From the NCBI GenBank assembly GCA_021792255.1, contig JAJYUZ010000001.1, positions 434,001 to 498,000 of the forward strand: a DNA stretch of 64,000 nt, read 5' to 3'. Of this stretch, positions 53,187 to 62,538 are shown piece after piece; within the stretch, counting starts at the first letter, position 1; each line of letters opens with the position of its first letter. A model generated the notes under the pieces. The model was not told where the DNA came from. It worked only from the letters and a program-made list of their open reading frames with translations, and made no database searches. The stretch is from Thermoplasmata archaeon (GTDB lineage Archaea > Thermoplasmatota > Thermoplasmata > Thermoplasmatales > GCA-001856825). The translations under genes were made by a program, and so were the position numbers.

Positions 53187-54004
53187 CGGAAAATATCAAG
53201 ATCCTTGAGGAAGGAGAAACATCTATCAGATTCGAGATCAGCGACATCACCCCAGCCTACGCAAACCTTCTTAGGAGAACGCTCATAAACGATATCCCAA
53301 AACTGGCAATCTCGAAAGTGAATTTCCACCACGGAGAAATCAGACAGGAGGGAGAGAAAGTTTATTCTTCGCTCACTTCTCTTTTCGACGAAGTCATTGC
53401 ATCGAGGCTTGGAATGGTACCTCTGCCGACCGACCTGAAGATGAACGAGAGAGAGAGCTGCACCTGCGGAGGAACCGGGTGTTCACTCTGCACCGTGAAT
53501 TACAGCATTTTCGTCGTAGGGCCCAAGAAGGTCACGAGCGGCGACTTGGTTGCAATAGGAGATTCGACTATGGCTCCTCCAGACAAAGAGATACCCATTG
53601 TAGAGCTCAACGAAAGACAGGCAATGATGCTGGATGCAGAGGCCTACGTCGGAAGGGCGAGGGAACACGCGAGGTTCCAGACGACGAGCGGCGTCTCTTA
53701 TAGGTATGGAAGAGAGCTTAAGGTCTCGGCCAAGGAACTGGAATTGGAAGAGATCATAAAAAAGTCTCCCAAAAATGTGCTCAAAAAGAATGACAAGGAA
53801 GTCGTTTTCATTGCTGATTACCCTTCAAAATACATTGGCAAGCTGTACAGAATGGATTCGTTGGAAGTGAAGGAAGACGAAAGAAGGTTTATATTCTATT
53901 TTGAAACTGACGGTAGCCTGAAACCTAGACAGGTTCTCGATTATGCCCTTTCCAGGATAAAGGAAAGGCTGTCGAGCATCGTGGAAAAGGTTCCGGGCGA
54001 ATAA
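53183..54004 (+). CDS. rpoD: RNA polymerase subunit Rpo3 (D)
   Basis: A 273-residue alpha-like subunit. The N-terminal dimer domain has [18 protein letters not shown], and an iron-sulfur-type cysteine set Cys93, Cys95, Cys100, Cys103 ([11 protein letters not shown]) lies in domain 3. It is the archaeal equivalent of half of the bacterial alpha dimer, pairing with Rpo11. Whether the single cluster is occupied is not known. Last of the S13-S4-S11-Rpo3 chain. Confidence 0.96.
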   Translation: MTENIKILEEGETSIRFEISDITPAYANLLRRTLINDIPKLAISKVNFHHGEIRQEGEKVYSSLTSLFDEVIASRLGMVPLPTDLKMNERESCTCGGTGCSLCTVNYSIFVVGPKKVTSGDLVAIGDSTMAPPDKEIPIVELNERQAMMLDAEAYVGRAREHARFQTTSGVSYRYGRELKVSAKELELEEIIKKSPKNVLKKNDKEVVFIADYPSKYIGKLYRMDSLEVKEDERRFIFYFETDGSLKPRQVLDYALSRIKERLSSIVEKVPGE

Positions 54005-54023
54005 TTAGAGCAGGTGAAAATCT

Positions 54024-55388
54024 ATGGTACTGGATTCACTAGCGAAGAGCCTACGTGATGCCCTGAAGAGGATTAACAGAAGCGCACTTGTCGATGACAG
54101 GCTCGTCGAGGAGATTGTGAAGGAAATGCAGAGGGCTCTTCTGATGGCCGACGTGGACGTTGGTCTCACCCTAGAGATGACGAACAATGTGGAGAGGAGA
54201 GCAAAGGAAGAACCAGTGCCTAAGAATTCCAACCCGAGAAACCACCTCATCAAGATCATTTACGAAGAACTGCTCAGAATACTTGGCAAACCCAGAGAAT
54301 TCCATGTTAAGCCGGCGACCCTTATGCTGGTCGGACTGTACGGTCAGGGAAAGACCACCAGCGCGGGCAAACTGGCAAAGTTTTATCTAAAGCACGGGTA
54401 CAAGGTAGTTCTGATAGCAGCCGACACCCAGAGACTGGGTGCGTACGAACAGCTGGAGCAGGTTTCAAGCTCCGTAGGGGCCAGTTTCTTCGGAATCTAC
54501 GGTGAAAAGGACAGCAGAAAAGTCGTGAAACAGGCACTCGAAAAATACAACGAGTGGGACGTGAAGATCATAGATACCAGCGGCAGGAACGCGATCGATG
54601 CTTCGCTCACAAAGGAGATATCGGACATCAACGAGTTCGTGAAACCGGACGAAGTCGTTCTGGTTCTGGATGCGAGCATAGGTCAACAGGCCGGCAAGCA
54701 GGCAAAGGCTTTCAACGATTCGGTGAAGATTACAGGCGTATTCATCTCCAAGCTGGACGGTACTGCAAAGGGGGGAGGCGCTCTGAGTGCGGTGGCTTCG
54801 ACGGGTGCTCCGATTCTCTTCATTGGGACCGGGGAACACATGGAGGACATGGAATATTTCAATCCTGCCAGGTTCTTGTCAAGACTCCTCGGGATGGGAG
54901 ATTTTGAGACACTGATGGCTGCTGCAAAGGAATTCCAGAAGGAAATAGACGAGAGTGCTATGGAGAAGATGGCGGGAGGGAAGTTCACTCTGAAGGAGAT
55001 GTACGATATCTGGGACCAGATGAACAAACCCGGTCTCTTCAAAAAATTGTTCGAATCGATGCCAATGGCAGCAGGAGGAATGAAGAAGGATATGGATGAC
55101 CAGTTCTTCAATGATTCAGAAGACAAGCTGAAAAGATACAAGGTCATAATGGACTCCATGACTTACTACGAAATGGAGAACCCTGATGAAATAAAGGGCT
55201 CCAGAGTGGAGAGGATAGCGGAGGGATCTGGTTACACGACTGCGGACGTGAAGGAGCTTCTGAAAGACTACAAAAGAGTGAAGGACATGGTAAAGAACAT
55301 AAGGGGCAACAGGAAGATTCTCAGCATGATGAAGAAGCAATTCAAGTCAGGCGGTCTTCCGGAAGATTTTGGAAATATGCCTCAGTGA
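54024..55388 (+). CDS. srp54: Signal recognition particle protein SRP54
   Basis: A 454-residue GTPase. The N domain runs to about residue 90. The G domain has GLYGQGKTTSAGKLA, DTQRLGAYEQL, IIDTSGRNA, and SKLDGTAKGGGAL. The Met-rich M domain (about 300-440) binds 7S RNA and signal sequences. GCAGGTGA precedes the ATG. It follows rpoD by 19 bp and may share its transcript. The gene is 3' overlapped by 7 bp by the carbonic-anhydrase-like gene. Confidence 0.97.
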   Translation: MVLDSLAKSLRDALKRINRSALVDDRLVEEIVKEMQRALLMADVDVGLTLEMTNNVERRAKEEPVPKNSNPRNHLIKIIYEELLRILGKPREFHVKPATLMLVGLYGQGKTTSAGKLAKFYLKHGYKVVLIAADTQRLGAYEQLEQVSSSVGASFFGIYGEKDSRKVVKQALEKYNEWDVKIIDTSGRNAIDASLTKEISDINEFVKPDEVVLVLDASIGQQAGKQAKAFNDSVKITGVFISKLDGTAKGGGALSAVASTGAPILFIGTGEHMEDMEYFNPARFLSRLLGMGDFETLMAAAKEFQKEIDESAMEKMAGGKFTLKEMYDIWDQMNKPGLFKKLFESMPMAAGGMKKDMDDQFFNDSEDKLKRYKVIMDSMTYYEMENPDEIKGSRVERIAEGSGYTTADVKELLKDYKRVKDMVKNIRGNRKILSMMKKQFKSGGLPEDFGNMPQ

Positions 55389-55879
55389 GAATGTTCCTCA
55401 AATTTCCTGGCAAGATGCATTTTAATGAGGTTCTGGTAGGTTTCTCCGTTCTTCCTGGCTGCTTCCCCAATTGATTCGTCACATTTTATGACCTTGGCTG
55501 GAGAGCCCACTGCAAGGCAATTTTTTCCTACGACCTTACCGGAAGTGACGATAGATCCTGCCCCTACGATTGCTCCAGGTTCAATTACCGAACCGGATAG
55601 CAGGATGCTGCCCATTCCGATGAGGGCATTTGACCCGATTTTTGTTCCGTGGACTATTGCCCCGTGTCCTATCGATACGTTCTCACCGATCTCCGTTTTG
55701 TTCTCCTTATCAGCGTGAATCACCACGTTATCCTGAACGTTGGAATTCTTGCCTATGTAAATCGAGTTCTGATCTCCCCTAATGACGGCGCCGAAGAATA
55801 TTCCTGCATTGTCTTCGATAGTCACATCGCCTATCAAGGTGGCGTTGTGGGCAATGAAAACGTTCTCTCCTATCTTCAT
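55382..55879 (-). CDS. Gamma-carbonic anhydrase-like hexapeptide-repeat protein
   Basis: A 165-residue left-handed beta-helix protein with repeating I/V-G-x4 hexads (GDVTIEDNAGIFFGAVIRGDQNS, VVIHADKE, GENVSIGHGAIVHG, IGMGSILLSG). The three zinc-type His fit the layout (H in VVIHA, IGHG, VHGT). It is the YrdA/PaaY/CamH subgroup. Carbonic anhydrase activity is possible but unproven. Confidence 0.85.
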   Translation of the reverse strand: MKIGENVFIAHNATLIGDVTIEDNAGIFFGAVIRGDQNSIYIGKNSNVQDNVVIHADKENKTEIGENVSIGHGAIVHGTKIGSNALIGMGSILLSGSVIEPGAIVGAGSIVTSGKVVGKNCLAVGSPAKVIKCDESIGEAARKNGETYQNLIKMHLARKFEEHSH

Positions 55880-56017
55880 GTTTCTTTAGGACTTGAGTAT
55901 ATTTATGAATTGCTTTTCCGGATCAATTTACTCCCCTGCTGTATTACTCAAGACTACCACAATATCGTATTACAATTTTGTAGTAAGCTTAATTAGCAAT
56001 GATTTCATTCCACCAAT

Positions 56018-56248
56018 ATGACGGAAAAAGTCACCGTATCAGCGAAGATAGAAAAGGAGAAATGGAATAAGATCAAAGAGTACGGAATAGACACCTCTGC
56101 CACTATAAGAAAGAGTATTGACAATGCCATTAGGGACAAGGAGTTAGAAGACTTCAGGAGATTAATGCAAAGGACCCGCCCGATTTTGAAGAAAATAACA
56201 AAGGACGATTGGATGAAGAGCATCAGAGAAGACAGGGAATCCAGATGA
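56018..56248 (+). CDS. vapB: Antitoxin of a second VapBC pair (RHH/CopG-like)
   Basis: A 76-residue protein. The start TEKVTVSAKIEKEKWNKIKEYGID resembles a ribbon-helix-helix DNA-binding domain, and the rest is a charged helix. Its stop overlaps the PIN gene start (ATGA at 56245-56248), the hallmark of VapBC pairs. The RHH assignment is weaker than the operon argument. Confidence 0.8.
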   Translation: MTEKVTVSAKIEKEKWNKIKEYGIDTSATIRKSIDNAIRDKELEDFRRLMQRTRPILKKITKDDWMKSIREDRESR

Positions 56249-56625
56249 GAGTATACGATACCTCGGCGATATATGACCTGATTGACAACGGAAATGTGAT
56301 TGACTTTGATGATGGTGCAACCATAGAACTCTCGAAATTTGAGGTAGGAAATGTGATTCGGAAGCAGTTTGCCCTGAGGCATAAGATATCAATGGATGAT
56401 GCGCTGGTTCTAGTCAAAGCTGTAACAATCTTCCTCGGGAATCTTAGGGTGTTAGAACCTGATCCATCTGACACCCTGAAATTTGCAATCAAAGAGAAGA
56501 TCACTTTCTACGACGCGTCATATATCGTTGCGGCAATGCAGTCTCAATCAATCCTAGTCACAGAAGATAAAGTACAGCAAGAAGTGGCCCGTAAGTACTT
56601 GTCAGTAGAAGGAGTAAAAGACTAG
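56245..56625 (+). CDS. vapC: VapC-type PIN-domain toxin (second pair)
   Basis: 126 residues from ATG 56245. VYDTSAIYDLIDNG gives the first Asp, ELSKFEVGNVIRKQ the Glu, and TFYDASYIVAAMQSQSILVTEDKV the later Asp pair: a complete PIN site. An upstream in-frame ATG at 56209 would lie inside the antitoxin gene and is not preferred. Confidence 0.88.
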   Translation: MRVYDTSAIYDLIDNGNVIDFDDGATIELSKFEVGNVIRKQFALRHKISMDDALVLVKAVTIFLGNLRVLEPDPSDTLKFAIKEKITFYDASYIVAAMQSQSILVTEDKVQQEVARKYLSVEGVKD

Positions 56626-56677
56626 AGAGAAACCTGAATCTGTAATAACCAGTTAATTCCTTGGTCCTGTATCGGAT

Positions 56678-57721
56678 TCAACCTTTTGCTCTGAGGGATT
56701 TCAAGGTCCTCTTTCTTATTATGTGCATGTCCTCCCCGCAAAAAGGGCAGCGTCCATCAGGGGTGATATCGTATTTCATTATTTGGAACCCAAATCTCTT
56801 GATCAGTTCGTTACCGCAATTAGGACAATATGTATTTTCCAACGGGTGCCCCGGTACATTGCCGACGTAAACGAATTTCAGTCCCTCTTCCTTCGCGATC
56901 TCATAGTGCCTTTCAAGCGCCTCTACGGCAGTAATCGGAACGTCTCTCATCTTGTAGTCTGGGTGAAATCTAATGAAATGGAGAGGGGTGTCAGGACCAA
57001 GATTGTCCCTTATCCATCTAGCGAGGGTTCTTGCATCTTCTGGATTGTCTCCCATACCCTTGACCGGAACGACCAGATCAGTTATCTCTATGTAGATGCC
57101 TGCTTGCTTTAGCCTCTTGAGAGTATCAAAAACTGGTGAATAACTCAATATTCCTATGTATTTCCTGCCAAACAGATCGTTTCCATTGCCTTTGAAATCT
57201 ATGCTCGTTGCGTCGAGGAATTCCTTAAGGTAAGGAATTGCCTCAGCGGATTCATATCCATTGCTGACAAAGGTGTTGAACAGCCCATGCTTCTTCGCTT
57301 CTATGCCGATATCGTGGGCGTACTCCGCAAATATGGTTGGTTCGTTGTACGTGTACGAGATACCATCTGACCCGCTCTTTATGGCAAGATTGACAACTTC
57401 GTCAGGACTTAGATATTCTCCTCTTATTTCCCTCCTCTGAGAGATATCGTAGTTTTGGCAGAAAGAACACATCCAGTTGCAGCCACTGGTCGATAATGAG
57501 AGAACTCTTCCACCTGGAAGATAATGGTACAGAGGCTTCTTCTCTATTGGATCCACGGCTAAAGCTTCTGCTCTGCCGTACGATAACAAGAAGAGTTTTC
57601 CGCCAATGTTCTTCCTTATGCCGCAGAAGCCAGTCTGTCCTTCTTTCATAATGCAATATCTGCTGCAGGCGGTACATTTGACTCTACTCCCTGCGGTAGA
57701 GTAAAGAAATGCTTCGTTCAT
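56678..57721 (-). CDS. Radical SAM enzyme of the AmmeMemoRadiSam group
   Basis: 347 residues. KCTACSRYC and GQTGFCGIRKN at the N-terminus, the radical SAM cluster in GCNWMCSFCQNYDIS, GISYTYNEPTIF, and a C-terminal YCPNCGNELI/CPFCG zinc ribbon. This is the PFL-activase-like AmmeMemoRadiSam enzyme that in many genomes travels with AMMECR1 and Memo genes. Neither partner is in the window. Substrate unknown. Confidence 0.88.
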   Translation of the reverse strand: MNEAFLYSTAGSRVKCTACSRYCIMKEGQTGFCGIRKNIGGKLFLLSYGRAEALAVDPIEKKPLYHYLPGGRVLSLSTSGCNWMCSFCQNYDISQRREIRGEYLSPDEVVNLAIKSGSDGISYTYNEPTIFAEYAHDIGIEAKKHGLFNTFVSNGYESAEAIPYLKEFLDATSIDFKGNGNDLFGRKYIGILSYSPVFDTLKRLKQAGIYIEITDLVVPVKGMGDNPEDARTLARWIRDNLGPDTPLHFIRFHPDYKMRDVPITAVEALERHYEIAKEEGLKFVYVGNVPGHPLENTYCPNCGNELIKRFGFQIMKYDITPDGRCPFCGEDMHIIRKRTLKSLRAKG

Positions 57722-57810
57722 TGACGATAAATGAAAAATTAGAACTTATCGTTTTCCTTTGAAAGGATATTACGCTCAATCCCTGAACCTTGCTTGTCTC
57801 AAAAATTTCT

Positions 57811-57978
57811 TCAGAGCGGCCAGAATACCTTCAAAAGTTCTATTACTACCCCGAAGATCACTGCTATATAAAGTACCAATTTTGGATCGAAGATAGGTCC
57901 TAGGTCTTCCTCTTCATCAAAGTAACGTATTAAACCAGCTGCTGACTGGAATCCTGACCCTCTTTTCTCGTCTGGCAA
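57811..57978 (-). CDS. secG: Sec61-beta/SecG homologue of the protein translocase
   Basis: A 55-residue frame read from TTG 57978 to TGA 57811. It contains GSGFQSAAGLIRYFDEEE, the archaeal Sec61-beta consensus (xxxSAGLxRYFDEE), followed by DPKLVLYIAVIFGVVIELL, a single transmembrane helix. There is no ATG or GTG in the frame. TTTAAA is centred about 26 nt upstream, supporting a leaderless TTG start. The product is a small tail-anchored subunit of the SecYE channel. Confidence 0.88.
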   Translation of the reverse strand: MPDEKRGSGFQSAAGLIRYFDEEEDLGPIFDPKLVLYIAVIFGVVIELLKVFWPL

Positions 57979-58163
57979 CTCTTGGTGATTTCAACACTAT
58001 GTTTAAATCTTTCTGGGTCTTTTCAAGATCCCGTCCTGGTACTAGTTTGAATTAAAACTGTTTAGCTAAGGCTTCTACCTCCTCGAATAATTCGTACGAC
58101 GGGCATATAAAAAAGCCTAAGTTATTTTAACTCAGATGTCATACGAGAGGAAGGGGGAATTGA
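57979..58163. promoter_or_regulatory. Promoters of secG and the korAB operon
   Basis: GATTTAAACATAG (about 57998-58010, minus strand) serves secG. CATATAAAAAAGCC (about 58104-58117, plus strand) is a TATA box for korA, leaving a leader of about 25 nt that contains GAGAGGAAGGGGG, a Shine-Dalgarno-rich stretch, before ATG 58164. Confidence 0.5.
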
Positions 58164-59894
58164 ATGATACACGACCTAAATCTAATGGTAGCGGGTCCCC
58201 AAGGAAGCGGAATAAATTTTACGTCTGACACTTTTGCGAAGGTTATGGCCAGGGAGGGCTATCACGTTTTTACGAATGCTGAGCTATTCTCCACAATAAA
58301 AGGAGAACATTCTTACTTCAGGGTAAGAGTGTGTAAGGACATGATCAGGAGCTATTCGGAGAGGATAGACATCCTCATACCCCTGGATGCAAAGAGCGTT
58401 CTTCTTCACCTGAAAGAATTGTCGCACGATGGAACAATCATCTACGAGGAAAACCTTGACGACCCCAGACACGCTGCTATACCTTACAAAGACATACTAC
58501 AGACCGTTGCGACGAGGTTCGGAAAGGCTCTATCAGAACTGAACGTCATGAAGAACACTGTGGCACTCGCTGGAGCCACTAAAATGATCGGGCTCGATAA
58601 GGAGAAGCTCAAGAAGGTCATTTCGGAGAATTTCGCTTCCAAACCGAAGATCGCCGAGATGAACAATGCCATAGTCGACGAAGTCTATGCAGAATTCGGT
58701 CAGACGAGGACATTCGATCTCGAACCCACGACCTATAAGAAGAGAATGTTCATAAACAGCACTCACGCAGTGGGAATGGGAAAGATTGAGGCTGGGATGA
58801 AATTCCAGTCCTATTATCCGATAACACCCGCGAGTGATGAGTCAAATTATCTGGAAAGTATAATGGACAAATACGATTTCGTGGTCGAACAGACTGAGGA
58901 CGAGATTGCTGCAATAAACATGGCTATAGCTGCAGCAAACACGGGCCTGAGATCTGCCACCAGTACATCCGGTCCAGGATTCTCGTTGATGGTCGAGGCT
59001 CTATCGTACGCAGGGATGACAGAAACTCCAGTGGTGATCTTCTATTACCAGAGGGCTGGTCCTGCAACCGGTATGCCTACCAGACACGAACAGGGAGATC
59101 TGAAGTACGCTCTTAGTGCTGGACACGGCGAATTTCCCAGAGTTGTAATCGCTCCTGGTGATCACAAGGAGGCATTCTACGATACCATTGAAGCGTTCAA
59201 CATAGCTGAGAAATTCCAGCTTCCAGTCATTGTACTCCTTGACAAGGCGATGGCCATGAGCAACTACACGGTAGACCCGTTCGATCTGAGCAAGATCACG
59301 ATAAACAGGGGTAAGTTGATTCTGAGTGAGACCAAAGATTACTTGAGATACAGATTCACGGAAGATGGGGTATCCCCGAGATCAGTACCTGGGATAAAGG
59401 GCGGACTGATAACTGTGGCGGGAGACGAACACGACGAGGATGGGCACATATTTACGGAGGATGCAGACAACAGGATAAAGATGATGGACAAGAGGATGCA
59501 CAAGATGACGTCAGTGCTCAAAGAAGTACCGGCAGATTTGAAAGTAAAATTCTACGGTTCACCCACCAACAAGAAAGTCATCGTTTCGTGGGGATCTGCA
59601 AAGGGACCGATACTGGATGCGATGGAGAAGGCAAAGGACGTATCATTCCTGCAGATTAGAATGATGGAACCGTTCCCGGTGGAGGAAGCAATGAGATACC
59701 TTAAGGGAAAGACGATAATTGACGTTGAACAGAATTACAGCGGCCAGCTTGCTGACCTGCTGAGAGAGAAGACGGGATTGGAAGCTAGTACGAGGATTTT
59801 GAAATTTAATGGAAGGCCCATGGCCTTTGAGGAGATGGTGGAAGTGCTGAGTAAACCCAAGATGGAAGGAAGGGAGGTGCTGACCTATGATTAG
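58164..59894 (+). CDS. korA: 2-Oxoacid:ferredoxin oxidoreductase alpha (gamma-alpha fusion) subunit
   Basis: A 576-residue subunit. The N-terminal gamma-type domain (1-190) has MVAGPQGSGINFTSDTFAK. The alpha/pyrimidine domain has YYPITPASDESN, QTEDEIAAINMAIAAANTGLRSATSTSGPGF (quoted in part) and TGMPTRHEQGD. It oxidises 2-oxoacids such as 2-oxoglutarate or pyruvate to acyl-CoA with ferredoxin reduction, together with the beta subunit overlapping it by 8 bp. It belongs to the two-subunit archaeal OFOR type. Confidence 0.93.
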   Translation: MIHDLNLMVAGPQGSGINFTSDTFAKVMAREGYHVFTNAELFSTIKGEHSYFRVRVCKDMIRSYSERIDILIPLDAKSVLLHLKELSHDGTIIYEENLDDPRHAAIPYKDILQTVATRFGKALSELNVMKNTVALAGATKMIGLDKEKLKKVISENFASKPKIAEMNNAIVDEVYAEFGQTRTFDLEPTTYKKRMFINSTHAVGMGKIEAGMKFQSYYPITPASDESNYLESIMDKYDFVVEQTEDEIAAINMAIAAANTGLRSATSTSGPGFSLMVEALSYAGMTETPVVIFYYQRAGPATGMPTRHEQGDLKYALSAGHGEFPRVVIAPGDHKEAFYDTIEAFNIAEKFQLPVIVLLDKAMAMSNYTVDPFDLSKITINRGKLILSETKDYLRYRFTEDGVSPRSVPGIKGGLITVAGDEHDEDGHIFTEDADNRIKMMDKRMHKMTSVLKEVPADLKVKFYGSPTNKKVIVSWGSAKGPILDAMEKAKDVSFLQIRMMEPFPVEEAMRYLKGKTIIDVEQNYSGQLADLLREKTGLEASTRILKFNGRPMAFEEMVEVLSKPKMEGREVLTYD

Positions 59895-60819
59895 TACGGT
59901 CAGTCCACCAGCGAAACCCCAGAGTTACAAGACGAACGTGGAGATAGATTGGTGTCCAGGGTGCGGCGACTTCGGAATACTCAATGCCCTGGTGCTTGCA
60001 CTTCAGGAACTGAAGATACCCAACGAGAATGTGGTACTCACAGGAGGAATTGGGTGCAGTTCCAAGATTCCTCACTACGTTAACGTCAATACACTCCACA
60101 CTCTGCACGGGAGATCGCTCGTCCAAGCACAGGCAGTAAAGATGGCGAATCCGCGTCTAGAGGTAATATCTGCCTCCGGTGATGGAGACGGGTTAGGAAT
60201 AGGTTCTGCTCACTTTGTAGCTGCGGGAAGAAGAAATGTGGATCTAACTTACATACTCTTCGACAACGGTGTCTACGGACTCACAAAGGGACAGGCTTCT
60301 CCTACTCTTCCGTATGGAGAGATGCCAAAGAGCATAGAGACGGAAAACATAAAATTCCCCGTGAACCCACTCTTCCTCGGACTGGCGTCGGGTTTCACTT
60401 TCGTTTCAAGGAGCTACTCCTATAACATAAAGCACCTGAAGGAAACGCTCATCAGAGCGATGAAGCACAGGGGGCTTTCTCTGGTTGACGTCATGCAGCC
60501 GTGTGTTACCTACAACAACATCAATACCAAGGAATTCTACGATCCTAGACTCTACGACATAGAGAAGGAAGGATGGAACCCTGTGGCCAATAACGAGAGC
60601 GAGTACAAGCAGAAAGTGCCGCAGGCAGTGCTGAAATCACTGGAATGGGGCGATAGGATACCGATGGGAGTATTCATGGACTACCAGACGGAAACTTACG
60701 ACGAGAAGCTTCAGAGACTGGTGCCCGACTATGGAAAGAAGAACTACGTGATGGATCCAATAGATTCGTCCGGAAAACCGCTGAATGACGTTACGGACCT
60801 TATGAATTCGTTCTCTTAG
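59887..60819 (+). CDS. korB: 2-Oxoacid:ferredoxin oxidoreductase beta subunit
   Basis: A 310-residue TPP-binding subunit. DWCPGCGDFGILNAL and TGGIGCSSKIPHYV carry cluster cysteines, and SASGDGDGLGIG...ILFDNGVYGLTKGQASPT holds the TPP/Mg site. It overlaps korA, with GGGAGGTGC upstream of ATG 59887. A T-rich terminator follows. Substrate range within 2-oxoacids cannot be read from sequence. Confidence 0.93.
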   Translation: MISTVSPPAKPQSYKTNVEIDWCPGCGDFGILNALVLALQELKIPNENVVLTGGIGCSSKIPHYVNVNTLHTLHGRSLVQAQAVKMANPRLEVISASGDGDGLGIGSAHFVAAGRRNVDLTYILFDNGVYGLTKGQASPTLPYGEMPKSIETENIKFPVNPLFLGLASGFTFVSRSYSYNIKHLKETLIRAMKHRGLSLVDVMQPCVTYNNINTKEFYDPRLYDIEKEGWNPVANNESEYKQKVPQAVLKSLEWGDRIPMGVFMDYQTETYDEKLQRLVPDYGKKNYVMDPIDSSGKPLNDVTDLMNSFS

Positions 60820-60822
60820 TCC

Positions 60823-60839
60823 CTTTTTCCTTTTATTTT
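60823..60839 (+). terminator. T-rich terminator after korB
   Basis: TTTTTCCTTTTATTTT begins four bases after the korB stop codon, an archaeal oligo-T terminator. The 290 bp beyond it, up to the transposase remnant, hold no supported gene. Confidence 0.55.
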
Positions 60840-61109
60840 CATTTACCTCCAGGCTTTATGGATACCAGTTTCCATTACCTGGGCCACATTGCAAATTAGT
60901 CAGCTTATTTGCAGTGCAGCAACTGACACATCAAAAAGAAGCTAGTGAGTCACATTTTTATGGACTCATCTATCATTAAAGTTGGTCCAATTCTATTCAG
61001 CACTGTCTGTTTTCCTCTGTATTGCATGATTCATATTTTTCGGATGGGTCGCTTGGTAGCTGGTCAGTCGTGAGTGCACGTTAACCTGGACGTTCCTCTC
61101 TGCCTCTAA

Positions 61110-61820
61110 TCATTCTGGGAATGTTCCTCCTATGGTAACACGCAGTGACATTACGCTGTTTATTGCACCTGGAAGGATTCGGAAATACGTAGGAGCATCA
61201 CGCCCTGTTGAGAAGAGGAAGAGCAACTGGACCTGTGGTAAATATTCATCCTTGCCGTTGTGTCCTAGGGTGGCGGAAATGACGCCCTCACTCATGCTCA
61301 GAATGTGCGTAAGATCAACGGCGAGATACCGCTCATCCCTCATGAAAGATTTCATGAATCCAGTGATGGAACTCCTGTCCATCCCTATATTGCGTGGCAT
61401 ATCCCCGAGCGAGCCAGGAGAGACGTGAGCATCTCTTATGGCCTCTGAGAGGAATGAAGTCCTTTAATGGAATTCAACGTTCTTCATCGGTGACCTGTGG
61501 ATGAGCCTCATACAGCTGAAAACGAATATCTCCTTCCATTCGGGGAAGAAATCCTCTAGTGACTGCACTATGTCTCCGGAGACGTGCTGCATCAGGAAGG
61601 AGGAACCGTACTCCTTCACCGTAATCTGGTCATAACGCTTCATCACTCTCTTCACCCTTGGTTCAACGATACCTTCGGGTGTGATCTTTCCGAGGTATTC
61701 CTCTGTCTTCAGCCTCGTTTTCTTCCTTTCCTTGTCCCACACACTTCTTACCCTATAGAGATAGTAGTTGTCTCCCCTCCTCATTATGAGGGTCCTCTTC
61801 CTCTTTTGCTTCAACACCAA
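61110..61820 (-). pseudogene. Frameshifted, truncated DDE transposase (IS4/IS1634-like)
   Basis: Two minus-strand frames make one broken gene. The N-terminal part (61820-61464) reads MRRGDNYYLYRVRSVWDKE... and EYLGKITPEG, typical of IS1634-like transposase starts. The second part continues from about 61455 in another frame (TSFLSEAIRDAHVSPGSLGD, then the GMDRSSITGFMK block and DLTHILSMSEG with a DDE-type Asp). It stops after RVTIGGTFPE, well short of a full transposase. A one-base shift near 61460 explains the break. No terminal inverted repeats were found. Confidence 0.75.
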
Positions 61821-61950
61821 GTCGGGGTATGACGTGGTATGTAATTTCGTATCTTACGAAGTAATATACTTTTGCACTTAAACCAGTTGCATCAAGGGAA
61901 TATCAAAACATATTATGCAAAACAGCCTGAGTTAGAGATTAAATCCTGTA

Positions 61951-62325
61951 TTATCTCAAAACAGTTACCTTGGAGACATCACTGAAGTCGTTGTCGCAAG
62001 TCAGAATTTCCATGTCATACATCTCGGCTGTTGCTAGTATCATCGAATCCATTATTCCCCATTTCCTGTTCTCTTTCTTCCGGTTGAAGTTCAACTTCCC
62101 TGCAAGAACAGCAATGTCTTCGTCTAAGCCTATGACAGCGCTAAGCTCTTTTACCGCATCAATGATCCTTTCTGTCGCCTGGTTTTCTCTCTGTGCCCAA
62201 TTGGACAACTCCGCAATGGTCACTATGCTGCTGTAGCACGCTTCGCTGTTGATTCTCTCTCTCACCCTATTTCCCTTCCTGCTTCCCAGCAGGAATTCCA
62301 CCCATGCAGAAGTGTCTATCAGCAT
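61951..62325 (-). CDS. vapC: VapC-type PIN-domain toxin (third pair)
   Basis: 124 residues: MLIDTSAWVEFLLG (first Asp), TIAELSNWAQREN (Glu), GIMDSMILATAEMYDMEILTCDNDF (quoted in part; later Asp residues). A complete PIN site. It directly abuts the antitoxin gene with no gap. The toxin lies in a mobile-element-rich zone. Confidence 0.9.
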   Translation of the reverse strand: MLIDTSAWVEFLLGSRKGNRVRERINSEACYSSIVTIAELSNWAQRENQATERIIDAVKELSAVIGLDEDIAVLAGKLNFNRKKENRKWGIMDSMILATAEMYDMEILTCDNDFSDVSKVTVLR

Positions 62326-62538
62326 TCAGTACGTCCTGTCCCTCTTGTCTCTTCTGAAGTGTGATGCTCCCTTTGCAATACCAAATGAGCTTGAAATCAG
62401 TTCCTTCTTTCTTCTTATTACGGCAATCTCTATTTCTTCCCCCTCCTTGACCGATCTCTCGTCTATCAACTTCTTTGGTATCAAAACACCTAACGATGAG
62501 CCTATTCTCCTCACTTTCGTTTTGAATACGCTTTCCAT
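62326..62538 (-). CDS. vapB: VapB-type antitoxin, AbrB/SpoVT fold (third pair)
   Basis: 70 residues starting VFKTKVRRIGSSLGVLIPKKLID, a clear AbrB/MazE swapped-hairpin motif with the RRIGSSLGVLIPK core, then a basic tail (HFRRDKRDRTY) to bind the toxin or DNA. First gene of the pair; a TATA-like CATATTATAATTTAAG lies just upstream at about 62552-62567. Confidence 0.88.
   Translation of the reverse strand: MESVFKTKVRRIGSSLGVLIPKKLIDERSVKEGEEIEIAVIRRKKELISSSFGIAKGASHFRRDKRDRTY

Noticed and set aside
54683..55159. 158-codon minus-strand frame within srp54
   Set aside because: Antisense shadow with Ser/Pro-rich composition and no recognised family.
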